Of a DNA stretch of 47,159 nucleotides, positions 18,497 through 27,187 are shown one piece after another. Position numbers and translations under genes: made by a program. The notes below the pieces were generated by a model. It was not told where the DNA came from, did not search any database, and saw nothing but the letters and a program-made list of their open reading frames with translations. The stretch is from NCBI RefSeq assembly GCF_000235505.1, contig NZ_JH379027.1, forward strand, positions 2,934,855 to 2,982,013. Direction: 5' to 3'. How positions within the stretch are numbered: position 1 is the first letter of the stretch; every line of letters begins with the position of its first letter. Source of the stretch: Hungatella hathewayi WAL-18680 (GTDB taxonomy: Bacteria; Bacillota; Clostridia; Lachnospirales; Lachnospiraceae).

Positions 18497-18525
18497 ATGA
18501 TAACAATATTACTAAATTTTGTAAA
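18497..18525 (-). promoter_or_regulatory. Putative promoter of the DUF512-der-plsY-gpsA block
   Basis: On the minus strand it reads TTTACA, 17 bases, TATCAT. It sits back to back with the prs promoter. Confidence 0.6.
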
Positions 18526-18570
18526 GGAATCCCGTCTTTTGTTTTTTTTCCCGAAATTGAGTAATGGGTA

Positions 18571-18600
18571 TTGACGCTATTTGTCGAAGAATGGTATATA
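18571..18600 (+). promoter_or_regulatory. Promoter of prs
   Basis: TTGACG, 18 bases, TATATA on the plus strand, 67 bases upstream of the prs ATG. GGAGG at 18652-18656 is the ribosome binding site. Confidence 0.7.
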
Positions 18601-18666
18601 TAGTATGGATAGATTTGGTTCGGTGCCTGGAAGCCCGGGCTCTTTGAATATGGAGGATTTTTCATC

Positions 18667-19875
18667 ATGGCTAACAATTATGTTTTTAATGACTCTCTTC
18701 CGGTGGCTCCGTTAAAACTGGCTGCTCTGGAAAGCTGCAGGGAACTGGCAACACAGGTCAACGACTACATTGTGGAATTCCGCAGAAACGACATCGAGGA
18801 GCTGCTTCGCCGCAAAGCGGATTTGAACTACCGCGGCTACGATGTGGATTCCTACCTGTTAAAACTGGCCTGCCCCCGTTTTGGTACCGGCGAAGCCAAG
18901 GGACACATCATGGAATCAGTCCGCGGCGCGGATGTATTTGCCATGGTGGATGTGACTAATTACAGTATTCCTTATACGGTCAGCGGATATACCAACCACA
19001 TGTCTCCTGACGATCATTTTCAGGATTTAAAGAGAATCATCGGGGCCAGCGTGGCAACGGCCCATCGGGTGAACGTGATTATGCCATTCTTATATGAAGG
19101 AAGACAGCATAAGAGAAGCAAGCGGGAATCTCTGGACTGCGCGATGGCGTTGGAGGAACTGACGAGGATGGGTGTCAGCAACATTATCACCTTTGATGCC
19201 CATGACCCGCGGGTGCAGAATGCGATTCCGCTGAACGGATTTGACAACTTTATGCCTACCTATCAGTTTGTGAAGACCCTGTTTCGGCATGACACGACGC
19301 TTCAGATTGACAAGGACCATCTGATGGTCATCAGTCCGGATGAGGGGGCCATGGACCGGGCGGTTTATCTGGCCAACAACCTGAGTGTGGATATGGGCAT
19401 GTTCTACAAGCGCAGGGATTACTCACGGGTGATTGATGGGCGCAACCCCATTGTGGCTCATGAGTTCCTGGGGTCTTCGGTGGAAGGAAAGACGGTACTG
19501 ATTATTGACGATATGATTTCTTCCGGGGAGAGTATGCTGGATACGGCCAAGGAGTTGAAGGAGCGCAAGGCCAGCAAGGTGATTATCTGCTGTACCTTTG
19601 GACTGTTTACCAACGGGCTGGCGAAGTTTGATGAGTTTTATGAGAAGGGGTATATTGACTATGTCATTACTACCAACTTGAATTACCGGCCGAAGGAGCT
19701 GCTGACCAGGGAATGGTATCTGGAGGCTGATATGAGTAAGTATCTGGCGGCGATTATCAATTCCTTTAACCATGATACCTCTATTGGGGCGGCGTTGTCT
19801 CCGACGATTAAGATTCAGAAACTGGTTCAGAAGTATCATGCGGATGGGTATGAGTATTTTGATATGATTCACTAG
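18667..19875 (+). CDS. prs: Ribose-phosphate pyrophosphokinase (long, divergent Lachnospiraceae type)
   Basis: This is PRPP synthetase, which transfers pyrophosphate from ATP to ribose 5-phosphate for nucleotide, histidine and NAD synthesis. The PRPP-binding loop VLIIDDMISSGES lies near residues 272-284, ITFDAHDPRVQNAI matches the ribose-phosphate/His region, and VISPDEGAMDRA is also present. The protein has 402 residues against about 315 in classical enzymes. The extra length is an N-terminal extension and insertions, as seen in related clostridia. GGAGG precedes ATG 18667. It is the only plus-strand gene and has its own promoter and a strong terminator. Confidence 0.9.
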   Translation: MANNYVFNDSLPVAPLKLAALESCRELATQVNDYIVEFRRNDIEELLRRKADLNYRGYDVDSYLLKLACPRFGTGEAKGHIMESVRGADVFAMVDVTNYSIPYTVSGYTNHMSPDDHFQDLKRIIGASVATAHRVNVIMPFLYEGRQHKRSKRESLDCAMALEELTRMGVSNIITFDAHDPRVQNAIPLNGFDNFMPTYQFVKTLFRHDTTLQIDKDHLMVISPDEGAMDRAVYLANNLSVDMGMFYKRRDYSRVIDGRNPIVAHEFLGSSVEGKTVLIIDDMISSGESMLDTAKELKERKASKVIICCTFGLFTNGLAKFDEFYEKGYIDYVITTNLNYRPKELLTREWYLEADMSKYLAAIINSFNHDTSIGAALSPTIKIQKLVQKYHADGYEYFDMIH

Positions 19876-19890
19876 ATTTGAATGATTTAT

Positions 19891-19930
19891 AAAATCCCTT
19901 ATGGCGCTGTGGTCATAAGGGATTTTTTTC
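19891..19930 (+). terminator. Rho-independent terminator of prs
   Basis: A 12-bp stem AAATCCCTTATG/CATAAGGGATTT is followed by TTTTTTT on the plus strand. The minus strand also ends in a T-rich run, so it probably serves the converging lipoprotein operon too. Confidence 0.9.
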
Positions 19931-19957
19931 TTTGTCTGTGTTTGTCTGTGTTACTCT

Positions 19958-20815
19958 TTATTCTGTGAGAATGGTGTAGGACGCGGTTCCGGAAAAGCTC
20001 CGGGTTTCCAGCTGGTCTCTGCTCCATTCGGCTGTCAGTTCGTAGACTTTTCCCGGCTGTAACTCTATGAGGGTTTTGTTTTCATAAACGGTTACGGACT
20101 CCTCTTTGCTCTCCGTGTCTCCAAGGTTGGAGATATCCCAGGCTGTCACGGTGATTTTGTCCGGCGGGATGATGCAGGAAACGCTGAATGGGATGGCATC
20201 CAGTCTGTTGTAGCTGGGGACTTTCAGGCGCTTCGTTTTTTCCATCGCCTGGTCCAGAGGATGGGCGCCGCAGGCAACTACCTCCTGGACTTCTTTGTTC
20301 TCCATGACGCTCCAGCTATAATTGCCGGACTGCAGGCGGAATTCGTTGAGGGCGGAGGACAACGGGTCTGTCAGGACGATTTCCGGCGCTGAGGTCAGAA
20401 GAATGTCCGGGACTGCCAGGGGCTCGCCGGTTCCTTGAGATTCGGCTGTTTTCGTTTCGCCTGCTTTGGTATCATTGATATCCCTGGTTTCATTGGTTTC
20501 CATGGCAGCGATATCCGTTCCTTTAGGGACAAATTCCGGCGGGACCATGTTTATCTTTAAGCGCTCCTCCTCCGGCATCTGGTGATACCGCTCCAGCCAT
20601 TTTAAAGTGTCCTCGGAAAGTTCCGATATCGGATAGTATTCTCCCTCGTATTCTACGGCCTCCTCTTCCTGGGAGGATGACTCCGTGGAGTCGATAGAGG
20701 TGGAAGCTGTGGGCTGTGATGGGGGCTGGGTTTGAGTCTGGGTTTTCCCACAGGCCGTTATCAACAGACTGAGACCGGCCATCAGGACAAGGGCTGTTCT
20801 ATCTTGTTTTCGCAT
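19958..20815 (-). CDS. Putative lipoprotein of unknown function
   Basis: A 285-residue exported protein. The signal peptide ends in the lipobox ITAC with Cys near residue 22, followed by a Gln/Ser/Thr-rich tether. A conserved-looking segment ISELSEDTLKWLERY is followed by an acidic Thr-rich linker, and the C-terminal 130 residues look like a beta-rich domain (KITVTAWDISNLGD, ELQPGKVYELTAEW). I do not recognise a family. It is the last of five genes for envelope proteins and lies 21 bases after the previous gene. Confidence 0.7.
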   Translation of the reverse strand: MRKQDRTALVLMAGLSLLITACGKTQTQTQPPSQPTASTSIDSTESSSQEEEAVEYEGEYYPISELSEDTLKWLERYHQMPEEERLKINMVPPEFVPKGTDIAAMETNETRDINDTKAGETKTAESQGTGEPLAVPDILLTSAPEIVLTDPLSSALNEFRLQSGNYSWSVMENKEVQEVVACGAHPLDQAMEKTKRLKVPSYNRLDAIPFSVSCIIPPDKITVTAWDISNLGDTESKEESVTVYENKTLIELQPGKVYELTAEWSRDQLETRSFSGTASYTILTE

Positions 20816-20836
20816 AGGCGATTCTCCTTCCTTTTC

Positions 20837-21595
20837 TTATCCGGCTGTTGGGTTACAGAATGCGATGGCTCGGATGATACCGGTCTCATCTGCCATCAGG
20901 CCGGCGTAGAGGGGCATTTCCTCCCCGTTGTCAACCTGGGCTATCAGAATGGTCGGAAACTGCTCGCTCCACCCTTCCGGATAGGTTATGTTGTTCCATC
21001 GGTACAATGTGTTCTCCTCCTCCGGCCACTGAAAGTGATAGAGGCCAGGGAGGATGGTTTCCGCTTCCTCGATGCTCATTCCGGTGTGAATGCCACAGGA
21101 CAACTCAATCTCCTGGCCGACTATCACGTAGTCGGAAAGCTCCTGAACGTCGCTCTCCGCTTCTCCAGTGAATCGATAGAAGAAATAGACGAACTTTTCA
21201 TCACTGATGGTACTCCAGATGACCGGGCTGGCCGCGAAGGAGCCTTCCTCCTCCGTCACTTTTCCGACCGCTCTGGAGATGACGTCCTCGTAGCTTCTCT
21301 TCTCCGGAGGGGCTTCGTAAGCGAATTCATCCGCCTTGATAAGGGGCGGCTTTGCGACAGCCGCGCGGGGTTCCTCCAGATTCAGCGGCTGGATGGTGGT
21401 CTCCGGCTCCGCTGTTGTTTCTGTCTGTTCTGATGTGTGGTTCTCCGACACGTTTTCCACCGCCATGGTCTCTGTCTCCCCGGCAGTTTGTTTCCTGCCC
21501 CCACAGCCGTACAGTAGAATGGTCATGCATGCCAGCAAAAAGAGCACAGCCACCTGCCGGAGAATTTCTTCCAGTTTGCGTTTTCTTTGTCTCAT
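20837..21595 (-). CDS. Putative lipoprotein of unknown function
   Basis: A 252-residue protein starting MRQRKRKLEEIL. A hydrophobic segment ends in LLYGC, a plausible lipobox (Cys near residue 30), followed by an acidic Thr-rich linker and a C-terminal domain of about 150 residues with KFVYFFYRFTGEAESD and GIHTGMSIEEAETILPGLYHF. The last phrase resembles SmpA/OmlA-like or repeat-type binding domains only loosely. ATG 21595 has AAAAGGAG upstream and overlaps the previous gene's stop in an ATGA arrangement, which suggests translational coupling. Function unknown. Confidence 0.75.
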   Translation of the reverse strand: MRQRKRKLEEILRQVAVLFLLACMTILLYGCGGRKQTAGETETMAVENVSENHTSEQTETTAEPETTIQPLNLEEPRAAVAKPPLIKADEFAYEAPPEKRSYEDVISRAVGKVTEEEGSFAASPVIWSTISDEKFVYFFYRFTGEAESDVQELSDYVIVGQEIELSCGIHTGMSIEEAETILPGLYHFQWPEEENTLYRWNNITYPEGWSEQFPTILIAQVDNGEEMPLYAGLMADETGIIRAIAFCNPTAG

Positions 21596-21828
21596 GAATT
21601 CTCCTTTTCTGTTAAGACCTGACTGTCTGCACTTTCTTTCATTTCCAAGGAATGAATCCTTTTTTCCAACTCTTCTATTTTTTCTCCCTGACGGATATAA
21701 GAACTGATAATGCCGGACAGTATGAGTGCGATAATCACCAGTGCCAGATAAGGAAATATGGCAAAACTGAAGATACACAGATAACATCCAATCAGGCAGA
21801 TGACAAATATTCCCAGATAGTTTTTCAT
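21592..21828 (-). CDS. Small membrane protein with C-terminal coiled coil
   Basis: A 78-residue protein with two closely spaced hydrophobic segments (about 3-22 and 25-43) and a charged helical tail (GEKIEELEKRIHSLEMKE) that should form a short coiled coil. GGGGG precedes ATG 21828. Its stop overlaps the start of the next gene by four bases. Function unknown; the tail may link it to a partner. Confidence 0.65.
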   Translation of the reverse strand: MKNYLGIFVICLIGCYLCIFSFAIFPYLALVIIALILSGIISSYIRQGEKIEELEKRIHSLEMKESADSQVLTEKENS

Positions 21829-21846
21829 ATCATTTTACCCCCAGTT

Positions 21847-22545
21847 CTATTCCGCTGTTTTCCTGCCCCAGTACAGTTTCTCGCCGCTGAAATCCATCAC
21901 AAGGTACTGCTTCTCTTCCACTGTCTCTAAGTGGAAGGTGCGGATTTCTTCTTCGTCGCTGTGGGGCTCGTATGGGGTGATGAGGACGCTGATTTCGTCA
22001 CCTAAGATCTCCCCCTGGCCGGTTCCGCCGTTGCCGATACCGATATAGTAGGTGATGGCTCCGTCCGGCTGGATGGTCACCTCACCGCCATAGCCTGAAC
22101 CGGTTCCGAACATTTCCTGAAGGGAGTGGTATTCCTTACCGGATTCCTCCAGATGGGCGTTTGTCACCTGCCCGTCTAACGTCCAGGTTCCGGCCGCCTG
22201 GGCAAAGAGTCCGTCTGTGGCCGTAGTGACGGCTGCGGGGATACTTTCATTGGACAACTGGGTTGTGTCCAACGCCTCCTGAGTGTCTGTCCCCACTGAC
22301 TCAGACTGGGTATTATTTGATGAAGGCTGACTGTTTTCTGTGGATTCCGAACTGCTGTCATCCATGGGCTGGGACAACTCTGTCCCTGCTATGGAAGCCG
22401 GATTATCGTTCCGGCCGGAACCGGTCATCCAGCGCAATCCCACAACTACCACTGCCAGGATTGCAAACACAATGAATATCAGCAGCATCGTATGAAATAT
22501 CCTGGAGTCTCTTTTCCGTTTCTGTCTCTCTCTGTTTGTCGTCAT
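21847..22545 (-). CDS. Membrane-anchored extracellular protein of unknown function
   Basis: A 232-residue protein with a basic cytoplasmic N-terminus (RERQKRKRDSR), one membrane segment (about 18-38), a Ser/Asn/Thr-rich linker to about residue 110 and a C-terminal beta-rich domain (AGTWTLDGQVTNAH, GGEVTIQPDGAITYYIG, LVMDFSGEKLYWGRK) that resembles lipocalin-like or cap-type sheet domains. AAGGAG precedes ATG 22545. It belongs to the five-gene envelope operon. No known family is recognised. Confidence 0.7.
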   Translation of the reverse strand: MTTNRERQKRKRDSRIFHTMLLIFIVFAILAVVVVGLRWMTGSGRNDNPASIAGTELSQPMDDSSSESTENSQPSSNNTQSESVGTDTQEALDTTQLSNESIPAAVTTATDGLFAQAAGTWTLDGQVTNAHLEESGKEYHSLQEMFGTGSGYGGEVTIQPDGAITYYIGIGNGGTGQGEILGDEISVLITPYEPHSDEEEIRTFHLETVEEKQYLVMDFSGEKLYWGRKTAE

Positions 22546-22575
22546 GTTAGAATCTCCTTACTGATAGGCATCCGT

Positions 22576-23349
22576 TTACTGAATCTGATAATCCACGGTG
22601 ACTCTCGCCTCTATGGTGACCTCGCCCGGCATCACTGCCATATCTACGGCGGCTGCCTCTGTCTTGGCGGCGCCCGGTGCGCTGTATGTGGAATTCCGCA
22701 CGGATGGATTGTATCCGCTCTCTTCCACGTTAAGAACCCCAATCAGGCTCTGTCCACTGGCCTCCGCCAGCGCTTCTGCCTTGGCCTTGGCGACCTCCAT
22801 GGCTCCTTTTAATGCTTCCTGATACTTCTCATCATAACTGCTGGAGAAGTAATCCACCGAATCAATCCCGTTGACACCGGCGGCTACCGACTCGGAGATG
22901 ATTCTACCGGCGTCGTCTAGCGGAATGTCCGATACGGTCAGTCTGGTGGTCATCTCGTAACCGGTGATCTCCTGTTGGGAGGAATTCCAGTTATAGATGG
23001 GATTCATTCCGTAGGAGGAGGTCTGAATAGATTTTTCCTCCACGCCGAGAGATTTCAGTTTCTCGATGGTATTAGATAAATCGGTGGAATTCTGTGTCTG
23101 GCACCCCTCCGCCGTATCTTTTCGTGTGGTGATGGCATAAGTAATCTTAGCCATATCCGGCACCACCTTCACTTCCTCCTGCCCGGTAACCGTCACTTTA
23201 TTGACAGCGCTCTCCACATTCTGCACCGTCATCATGTTTGGAAATACCACGTTCGCCTCCCTGCCAGCACACCCGGTCAGACTGACGGCGACAGCCATCA
23301 CAGTTATGACTCCCGCCGTATAAAAACTCTGTTTTGTTCCTTTTTTCAT
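22576..23349 (-). CDS. SIMPL domain (DUF541) lipoprotein
   Basis: A 257-residue lipoprotein with lipobox LTGC (Cys27) and a SIMPL/DUF541 domain covering most of the mature part. The typical start VTVTGQEEVKVVPDMAKITYAI and the block ALKGAMEVAKAKAEALAEASG are visible. SIMPL proteins are oligomeric envelope proteins of poorly defined role, linked in some species to stress or signalling. It is the first gene of the envelope operon, after a 143-base gap. Confidence 0.85.
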   Translation of the reverse strand: MKKGTKQSFYTAGVITVMAVAVSLTGCAGREANVVFPNMMTVQNVESAVNKVTVTGQEEVKVVPDMAKITYAITTRKDTAEGCQTQNSTDLSNTIEKLKSLGVEEKSIQTSSYGMNPIYNWNSSQQEITGYEMTTRLTVSDIPLDDAGRIISESVAAGVNGIDSVDYFSSSYDEKYQEALKGAMEVAKAKAEALAEASGQSLIGVLNVEESGYNPSVRNSTYSAPGAAKTEAAAVDMAVMPGEVTIEARVTVDYQIQ

Positions 23350-23401
23350 AATGATTCTCCTCTCCCTGATGCAATAAAAATATTCTTTGGTATCCTTATC
23401 T

Positions 23402-23425
23402 TACCAGAAAGAGCTTTATTTGGTA
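23402..23425. repeat. Imperfect palindrome upstream of the envelope operon
   Basis: TACCA and TGGTA bracket AAAG/CTTT in a 24-base near-palindrome 53 bases upstream of the SIMPL ATG. It is a candidate operator; no confident -35/-10 pair was found nearby. Confidence 0.35.
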
Positions 23426-23491
23426 TTTCTTTTTTCTTAAGTATCGATGCAATTTTTTTAATAATTTACTACAATTTTTGTTCGTATTATT

Positions 23492-24007
23492 TTATCGCAA
23501 TTCTATGTTTACCTGATATTCCTCATCGATCAGCAGATACTCGTAGCCATACTGTCTGCACATGGCCAGATTTTTTGTATTATCTAAAATCAAGTTCTCA
23601 CGAGTCAGCCAGGTATCATCTAATCGTTTTTCAACCGTATTGGCGTACTTTTGAATATCGGTGAAATGTCTGTTGATATAGTGCTCCGTCATGATCAGGC
23701 AGTAGTATCGGATATGCTCCAGGTAATTTTTGTCGAAATCCTGTTTCCAGTCAAAGGGGATATAGCAGCCTTCTATCACCAGGTTTTGTTGATTCTCAAT
23801 CGCTGTCTTGGCCATCTCGCGAATGATTGGCCAGAGATAGGCGGTCAGCATATCGTCATCTTCCGGGGTCAGGTTTGTATGGCCGCTGCGAATCAAGCCC
23901 ATCTTCAGATGGTCGATGGAGAGATAGGGATAATGGTATGTCTCCAGCAGTCTTTGCGCCAGCGCTGTCTTTCCTGTGTGGGAACTTCCCGCGATGAAGA
24001 TTACCAT
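23492..24007 (-). CDS. Small P-loop kinase/ATPase
   Basis: A 171-residue protein with an N-terminal Walker A loop GSSHTGKT (7-14) and an adenylate/zeta-kinase-like layout, including the NLVIEGCYIP segment where such small kinases place an acidic catalytic or Walker B residue. The substrate is unknown. It overlaps the upstream GNAT gene by seven bases, so the two are translationally linked at the end of the MerR-led operon. Confidence 0.7.
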   Translation of the reverse strand: MVIFIAGSSHTGKTALAQRLLETYHYPYLSIDHLKMGLIRSGHTNLTPEDDDMLTAYLWPIIREMAKTAIENQQNLVIEGCYIPFDWKQDFDKNYLEHIRYYCLIMTEHYINRHFTDIQKYANTVEKRLDDTWLTRENLILDNTKNLAMCRQYGYEYLLIDEEYQVNIELR

Positions 24008-24573
24008 ACTGTCTCCTTCTTTTGGGGGAGGTAATATACCATCTGGATTTCATCCCGGTAGGTGCCATCCTTTAGTTTATAGGCTCTGGGGCGGATTCCT
24101 GTTTCCTGGAAACCCATTTTTTCATACAGATGTCTGGCTCTGGGATTGTCGGAGAAGACTTCCAGTTCCAACTGCTCGAAACCGGTATTCTGGGCCTGGG
24201 CTATGGTTTCCTGTAATATGATAGTGCCAAGACCCAGGCTGCAGACTTCCTCTCGGATGGAAATGCCGAAACCGGCGCGATGGCGGAATTTTATCAGATT
24301 CTGAATTTTCTGAACGCCGGCATTGGCTACCAGTCTGTTGTCGATGAAGGCGGAAATCATGAAGTCATCTTTGTCCTCAGCCAGCTTCTTTAAAAATGCC
24401 TGCTCCTCCTCCACTGTCATGGTAAACTCTTCCGGGTAGCGGGCCATGAAGTGGGTCTCCCCGGATGTTATCTGGATATGGCGGATGACAGCTTCCGCGT
24501 CTTCGGCGCCGGGACTTCTGAGAATTACGTTCTGGCCGTTTTTCAGGGTGATTTCTTTCTCTTGGATAATCAT
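24001..24573 (-). CDS. GNAT family N-acetyltransferase
   Basis: A 190-residue acetyltransferase. The acetyl-CoA binding core is GFGISIREEVCSLGLGTIILQETIAQA, followed by LELEVFSDNPRARHLYEKMGFQETGI, the typical C-terminal GNAT strand-helix. The N-terminus is ITLKNGQNVILRSPGAEDAEAVI. Such proteins acetylate ribosomal proteins, polyamines or small amines; the target here is not known. It follows the broken lipoprotein gene and overlaps the P-loop kinase gene. Confidence 0.85.
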   Translation of the reverse strand: MIIQEKEITLKNGQNVILRSPGAEDAEAVIRHIQITSGETHFMARYPEEFTMTVEEEQAFLKKLAEDKDDFMISAFIDNRLVANAGVQKIQNLIKFRHRAGFGISIREEVCSLGLGTIILQETIAQAQNTGFEQLELEVFSDNPRARHLYEKMGFQETGIRPRAYKLKDGTYRDEIQMVYYLPQKKETVW

Positions 24574-24608
24574 TTCAGGGGTCCTCCTTTTGATTACGTT
24601 TTGTATGT

Positions 24609-25596
24609 TTAATCAGCATAAATGCTGTAATCTGACATTTTACCGCCATTAAACAGGGTATTCCATTTATCCTGGTCAAGGCCCCAGTAGGAGTCGGGGC
24701 CATAGTGTTTTTGATAGAGGGTCTCAGAATCGTAGTCATGCTCCGTGTACTCTTCCCGAACCTGCCATCTGCCGTCCTTCCATATCTCATCCCGCCAGGT
24801 CCAGACTTCGTCGTCATTTTCATCCTGCTCCAGGGACTCGGTCAGAAATTCTGCCATGGTAAATTCATTGTCCTGGAAAGTAAAAATCCCCCCAGCTGTG
24901 GGACGCCGCCCAGTTTCTCCACTGGCTCCGCACAACCTTGGCCTCGTTGTCGATGGCTGGATTGGCAATGCCTGCAAAACTTGGGCAGTGGGTGAAGGTG
25001 GTGCCATCGCCAGCCGCAAGGAAGCATTTATAGGAAATAAATCCCTGATTGCCGAAATGCCCCAGGCACAGCAATATGTCATTAATACCATCAAAATTCA
25101 CATCGTGCTCTAGGACTATCTCTGATGGGGGTGGGAAGGCACTCCCATACTCCTCATTTTCAATCTGCAGCACGGTAAGGACGTCCTCTCCATCCATTAC
25201 AAGAATTTCCCAGTACATTTCCATGTCGTAATCCGATTTGCCTTCCTGGCATAGACGGAATACGGCATAGGAGTAATCGGTTCCCACTGACTCTCCGTAG
25301 TCAGCGATGGTGAAACCGTCTTTTATGGTAATGTAGGGGAGTAAGTCCTGACGGTAATGAGTGTCTTTTGCAGCATTCGTCTCCGTACCGTCATCTTCTT
25401 TGGCGTCTGTGGTGGAATATGGAGCAGATTCTACTCCCGGCTCTGCAGTCGAATCTGTGGTTGATTCTATGGTTGTTTCCGCAGTAGTTTCTATGTATGC
25501 AGGTACCTGGTCCGCCACTCCGTTTTTCTTCCCGCAGCCGGCAAGCAGAATGCAAAAACCAAGTACCGCTATTATCTCTCGTTTTCTATTGTTCAC
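24609..25596 (-). pseudogene. Lipoprotein gene interrupted by a G-run frameshift
   Basis: A GTG start at 25596 with GAGGAAA upstream begins a lipoprotein (lipobox LLAGC, Cys21). An acidic Thr/Glu tether follows, then a domain with VNFDGINDILLCLG, typical of extracellular VCBS-like lipoproteins of clostridia. The frame closes at 24865 just after SQWRNWAASHSWG. A run of six C (plus strand) at 24888-24893 moves the rest into another frame, which continues IFTFQDNEFTMAEFL to a stop at 24609. Five bases instead of six would restore one protein of about 328 residues. It is either a true frameshift, a phase-variable run or an assembly error. Function unknown. Confidence 0.75.
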
Positions 25597-25627
25597 GTTA
25601 TTTCCTCTAATTCCTGGTCTGCCAGGG

Positions 25628-26290
25628 TCATTGTGTTTTGAAATCATCTGCGCTTCTCTGCATTTCGATGACTTCCAGAAAACGTTTCTGTCCTGGGGTT
25701 CCAGTAAGGGTTTCTTTCTTTGGGAACTGGCGGTCGAATTCCATGGCGGCGGCTTCGTCAATAGCATAGACATCCGCCTCATAATAGCGGCCTTTGGCCT
25801 CTGCCAGTGCATGTTCGGACAGCTCACAGACCTGGAGGAATGCGGCGTACATGTTCTCGGCAGTTCGGATACCGAAGGTTTCTGCGGGCACAAAACCCTT
25901 TCCGGAGTAATAGTCAGGGTCGCCGCAGAGAACGATGGCCCGAAAGCCCATATCGCGGGCCAGATTCCGGGTGTATTCCATCAACTGGCTTCCAATCCCC
26001 ATCTGCTGGTATTCCGGCAGGACCGCCAGCGGGCCCAGGGTCAGCACTTCGTATTCTGTTCCGTTATCCCCTTTGATAACGCCCCTTGCATAAGCCACGT
26101 TTCCGACAATCCTGCCGCCACACTCCGCAACCACGTCCAACTCCGGCACAAACGCCGGATTCTCCCTCATGACATGAAGCAGATAATGCTCACAGCACCC
26201 AGGTGCAAACTGATTCCAAAATGCCTCCCGGGTGACGAATTCCGTTTCCTGATAATCGGTGGGTTTCTCCTGCCTAAGTTTCAATTCCAT
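25628..26290 (-). CDS. GNAT family N-acetyltransferase
   Basis: A protein of about 220 residues with a clear GNAT core: GPLAVLPEYQQMGIGSQLMEYTRN is the acetyl-CoA loop, and AIVLCGDPDYYSGKGFVPA resembles the YhbS-type GNAT end. The ATG at 26290 is chosen because AAAGGAG is eight bases upstream; the in-frame GTG at 26299 overlaps that site. It follows the MerR gene by 40 bases. The acceptor is unknown. Confidence 0.85.
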   Translation of the reverse strand: MELKLRQEKPTDYQETEFVTREAFWNQFAPGCCEHYLLHVMRENPAFVPELDVVAECGGRIVGNVAYARGVIKGDNGTEYEVLTLGPLAVLPEYQQMGIGSQLMEYTRNLARDMGFRAIVLCGDPDYYSGKGFVPAETFGIRTAENMYAAFLQVCELSEHALAEAKGRYYEADVYAIDEAAAMEFDRQFPKKETLTGTPGQKRFLEVIEMQRSADDFKTQ

Positions 26291-26330
26291 ATTATACACT
26301 CCTTTTCCACGATATAGAAATATCCGTGGT

Positions 26331-27164
26331 TCAACTATTACGATTTCGTTTGATTAATAACAATAGGGTTGAGATGGCAATCGTCAGGATCCATATCACG
26401 GTAAGCCAGTCCGGCCATTGGATATGGAAGATACGATTCAGTGGGATGACGGCCAGGGAAACGATGCATAACTGATGGAAACTCTCCAGCTTATCCCAGG
26501 ATTTTGGGTCCGGCATTGATGTCAGAATACTCTTCTTTTTGGGGAGATAGAGGTCGGAATCATCCCCAATATTTTTCTTTGCCATCATACTGATAAGATA
26601 GTATGGCAGTGGCGACAGCATAACCACCAGTATATAGGTATTCTGCACAGTGGCCGGCACCTCTATCCTGAAAATAGCATGAATCGGTATCACCACCATG
26701 GAGACAATGCAGAGCATACACCATGTCATGGCCGCCCGCCGCAGTGTTCCCCAATTGTCTTTTTTATCCTGATTTGTCATTTGTCGTTCCCGCACTTTCA
26801 GAAGTTCCATTTTCACATCCAACGTGGATGGTTCCAGATTCTCGTATGCCGTATGCTGTTCCTTCAGTTCCCGGCAGACGGTCTGCACCGTCAAAAGTTC
26901 TTCTTTCTCTGTCTCAATTTCCTGTATTCTCTTATCCAGCAGCATTTCCATGGAGACCTCTCCATGAATCACCATGCGGATATCGGAGACAGAGATTCCG
27001 AGGGTTCTCAAACATTTAATTTTCTTCAATAATTCTATATCGTCCGCCGTATATTCCCGGTAATTGTTCGCCTTTCTGCCGGGTGTCAAAAGCCCTTCCG
27101 ATTCGTAAAAGCGAATATTCGCCCTGGGGATTCCTACCTGCTGTTCTATCTCTTTAATCGTCAT
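26331..27164 (-). CDS. MerR family regulator with a C-terminal membrane domain
   Basis: A 277-residue protein. Residues 1-70 are a MerR winged helix (IPRANIRFYESEGLL, YREYTADDIELLKKIK), residues 75-130 a dimerisation coiled coil. The rest carries about four membrane segments (near 147-165, 176-194, 230-246, 252-271) instead of a soluble ligand domain. This would place a DNA-binding regulator at the membrane. GGAGGGG precedes ATG 27164. Its promoter has the 19-base spacer typical of MerR control, so it probably regulates its own operon of acetyltransferases, a lipoprotein and a kinase. The signal is unknown. Confidence 0.85.
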   Translation of the reverse strand: MTIKEIEQQVGIPRANIRFYESEGLLTPGRKANNYREYTADDIELLKKIKCLRTLGISVSDIRMVIHGEVSMEMLLDKRIQEIETEKEELLTVQTVCRELKEQHTAYENLEPSTLDVKMELLKVRERQMTNQDKKDNWGTLRRAAMTWCMLCIVSMVVIPIHAIFRIEVPATVQNTYILVVMLSPLPYYLISMMAKKNIGDDSDLYLPKKKSILTSMPDPKSWDKLESFHQLCIVSLAVIPLNRIFHIQWPDWLTVIWILTIAISTLLLLIKRNRNS

Positions 27165-27187
27165 GGTTACCCCTCCTTTCTGCCCTG

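Noticed and set aside
23492-24007. Zeta toxin
   Set aside because: Only the P-loop is shared; there is no epsilon-type antitoxin next to it, and its partner by overlap is an acetyltransferase.
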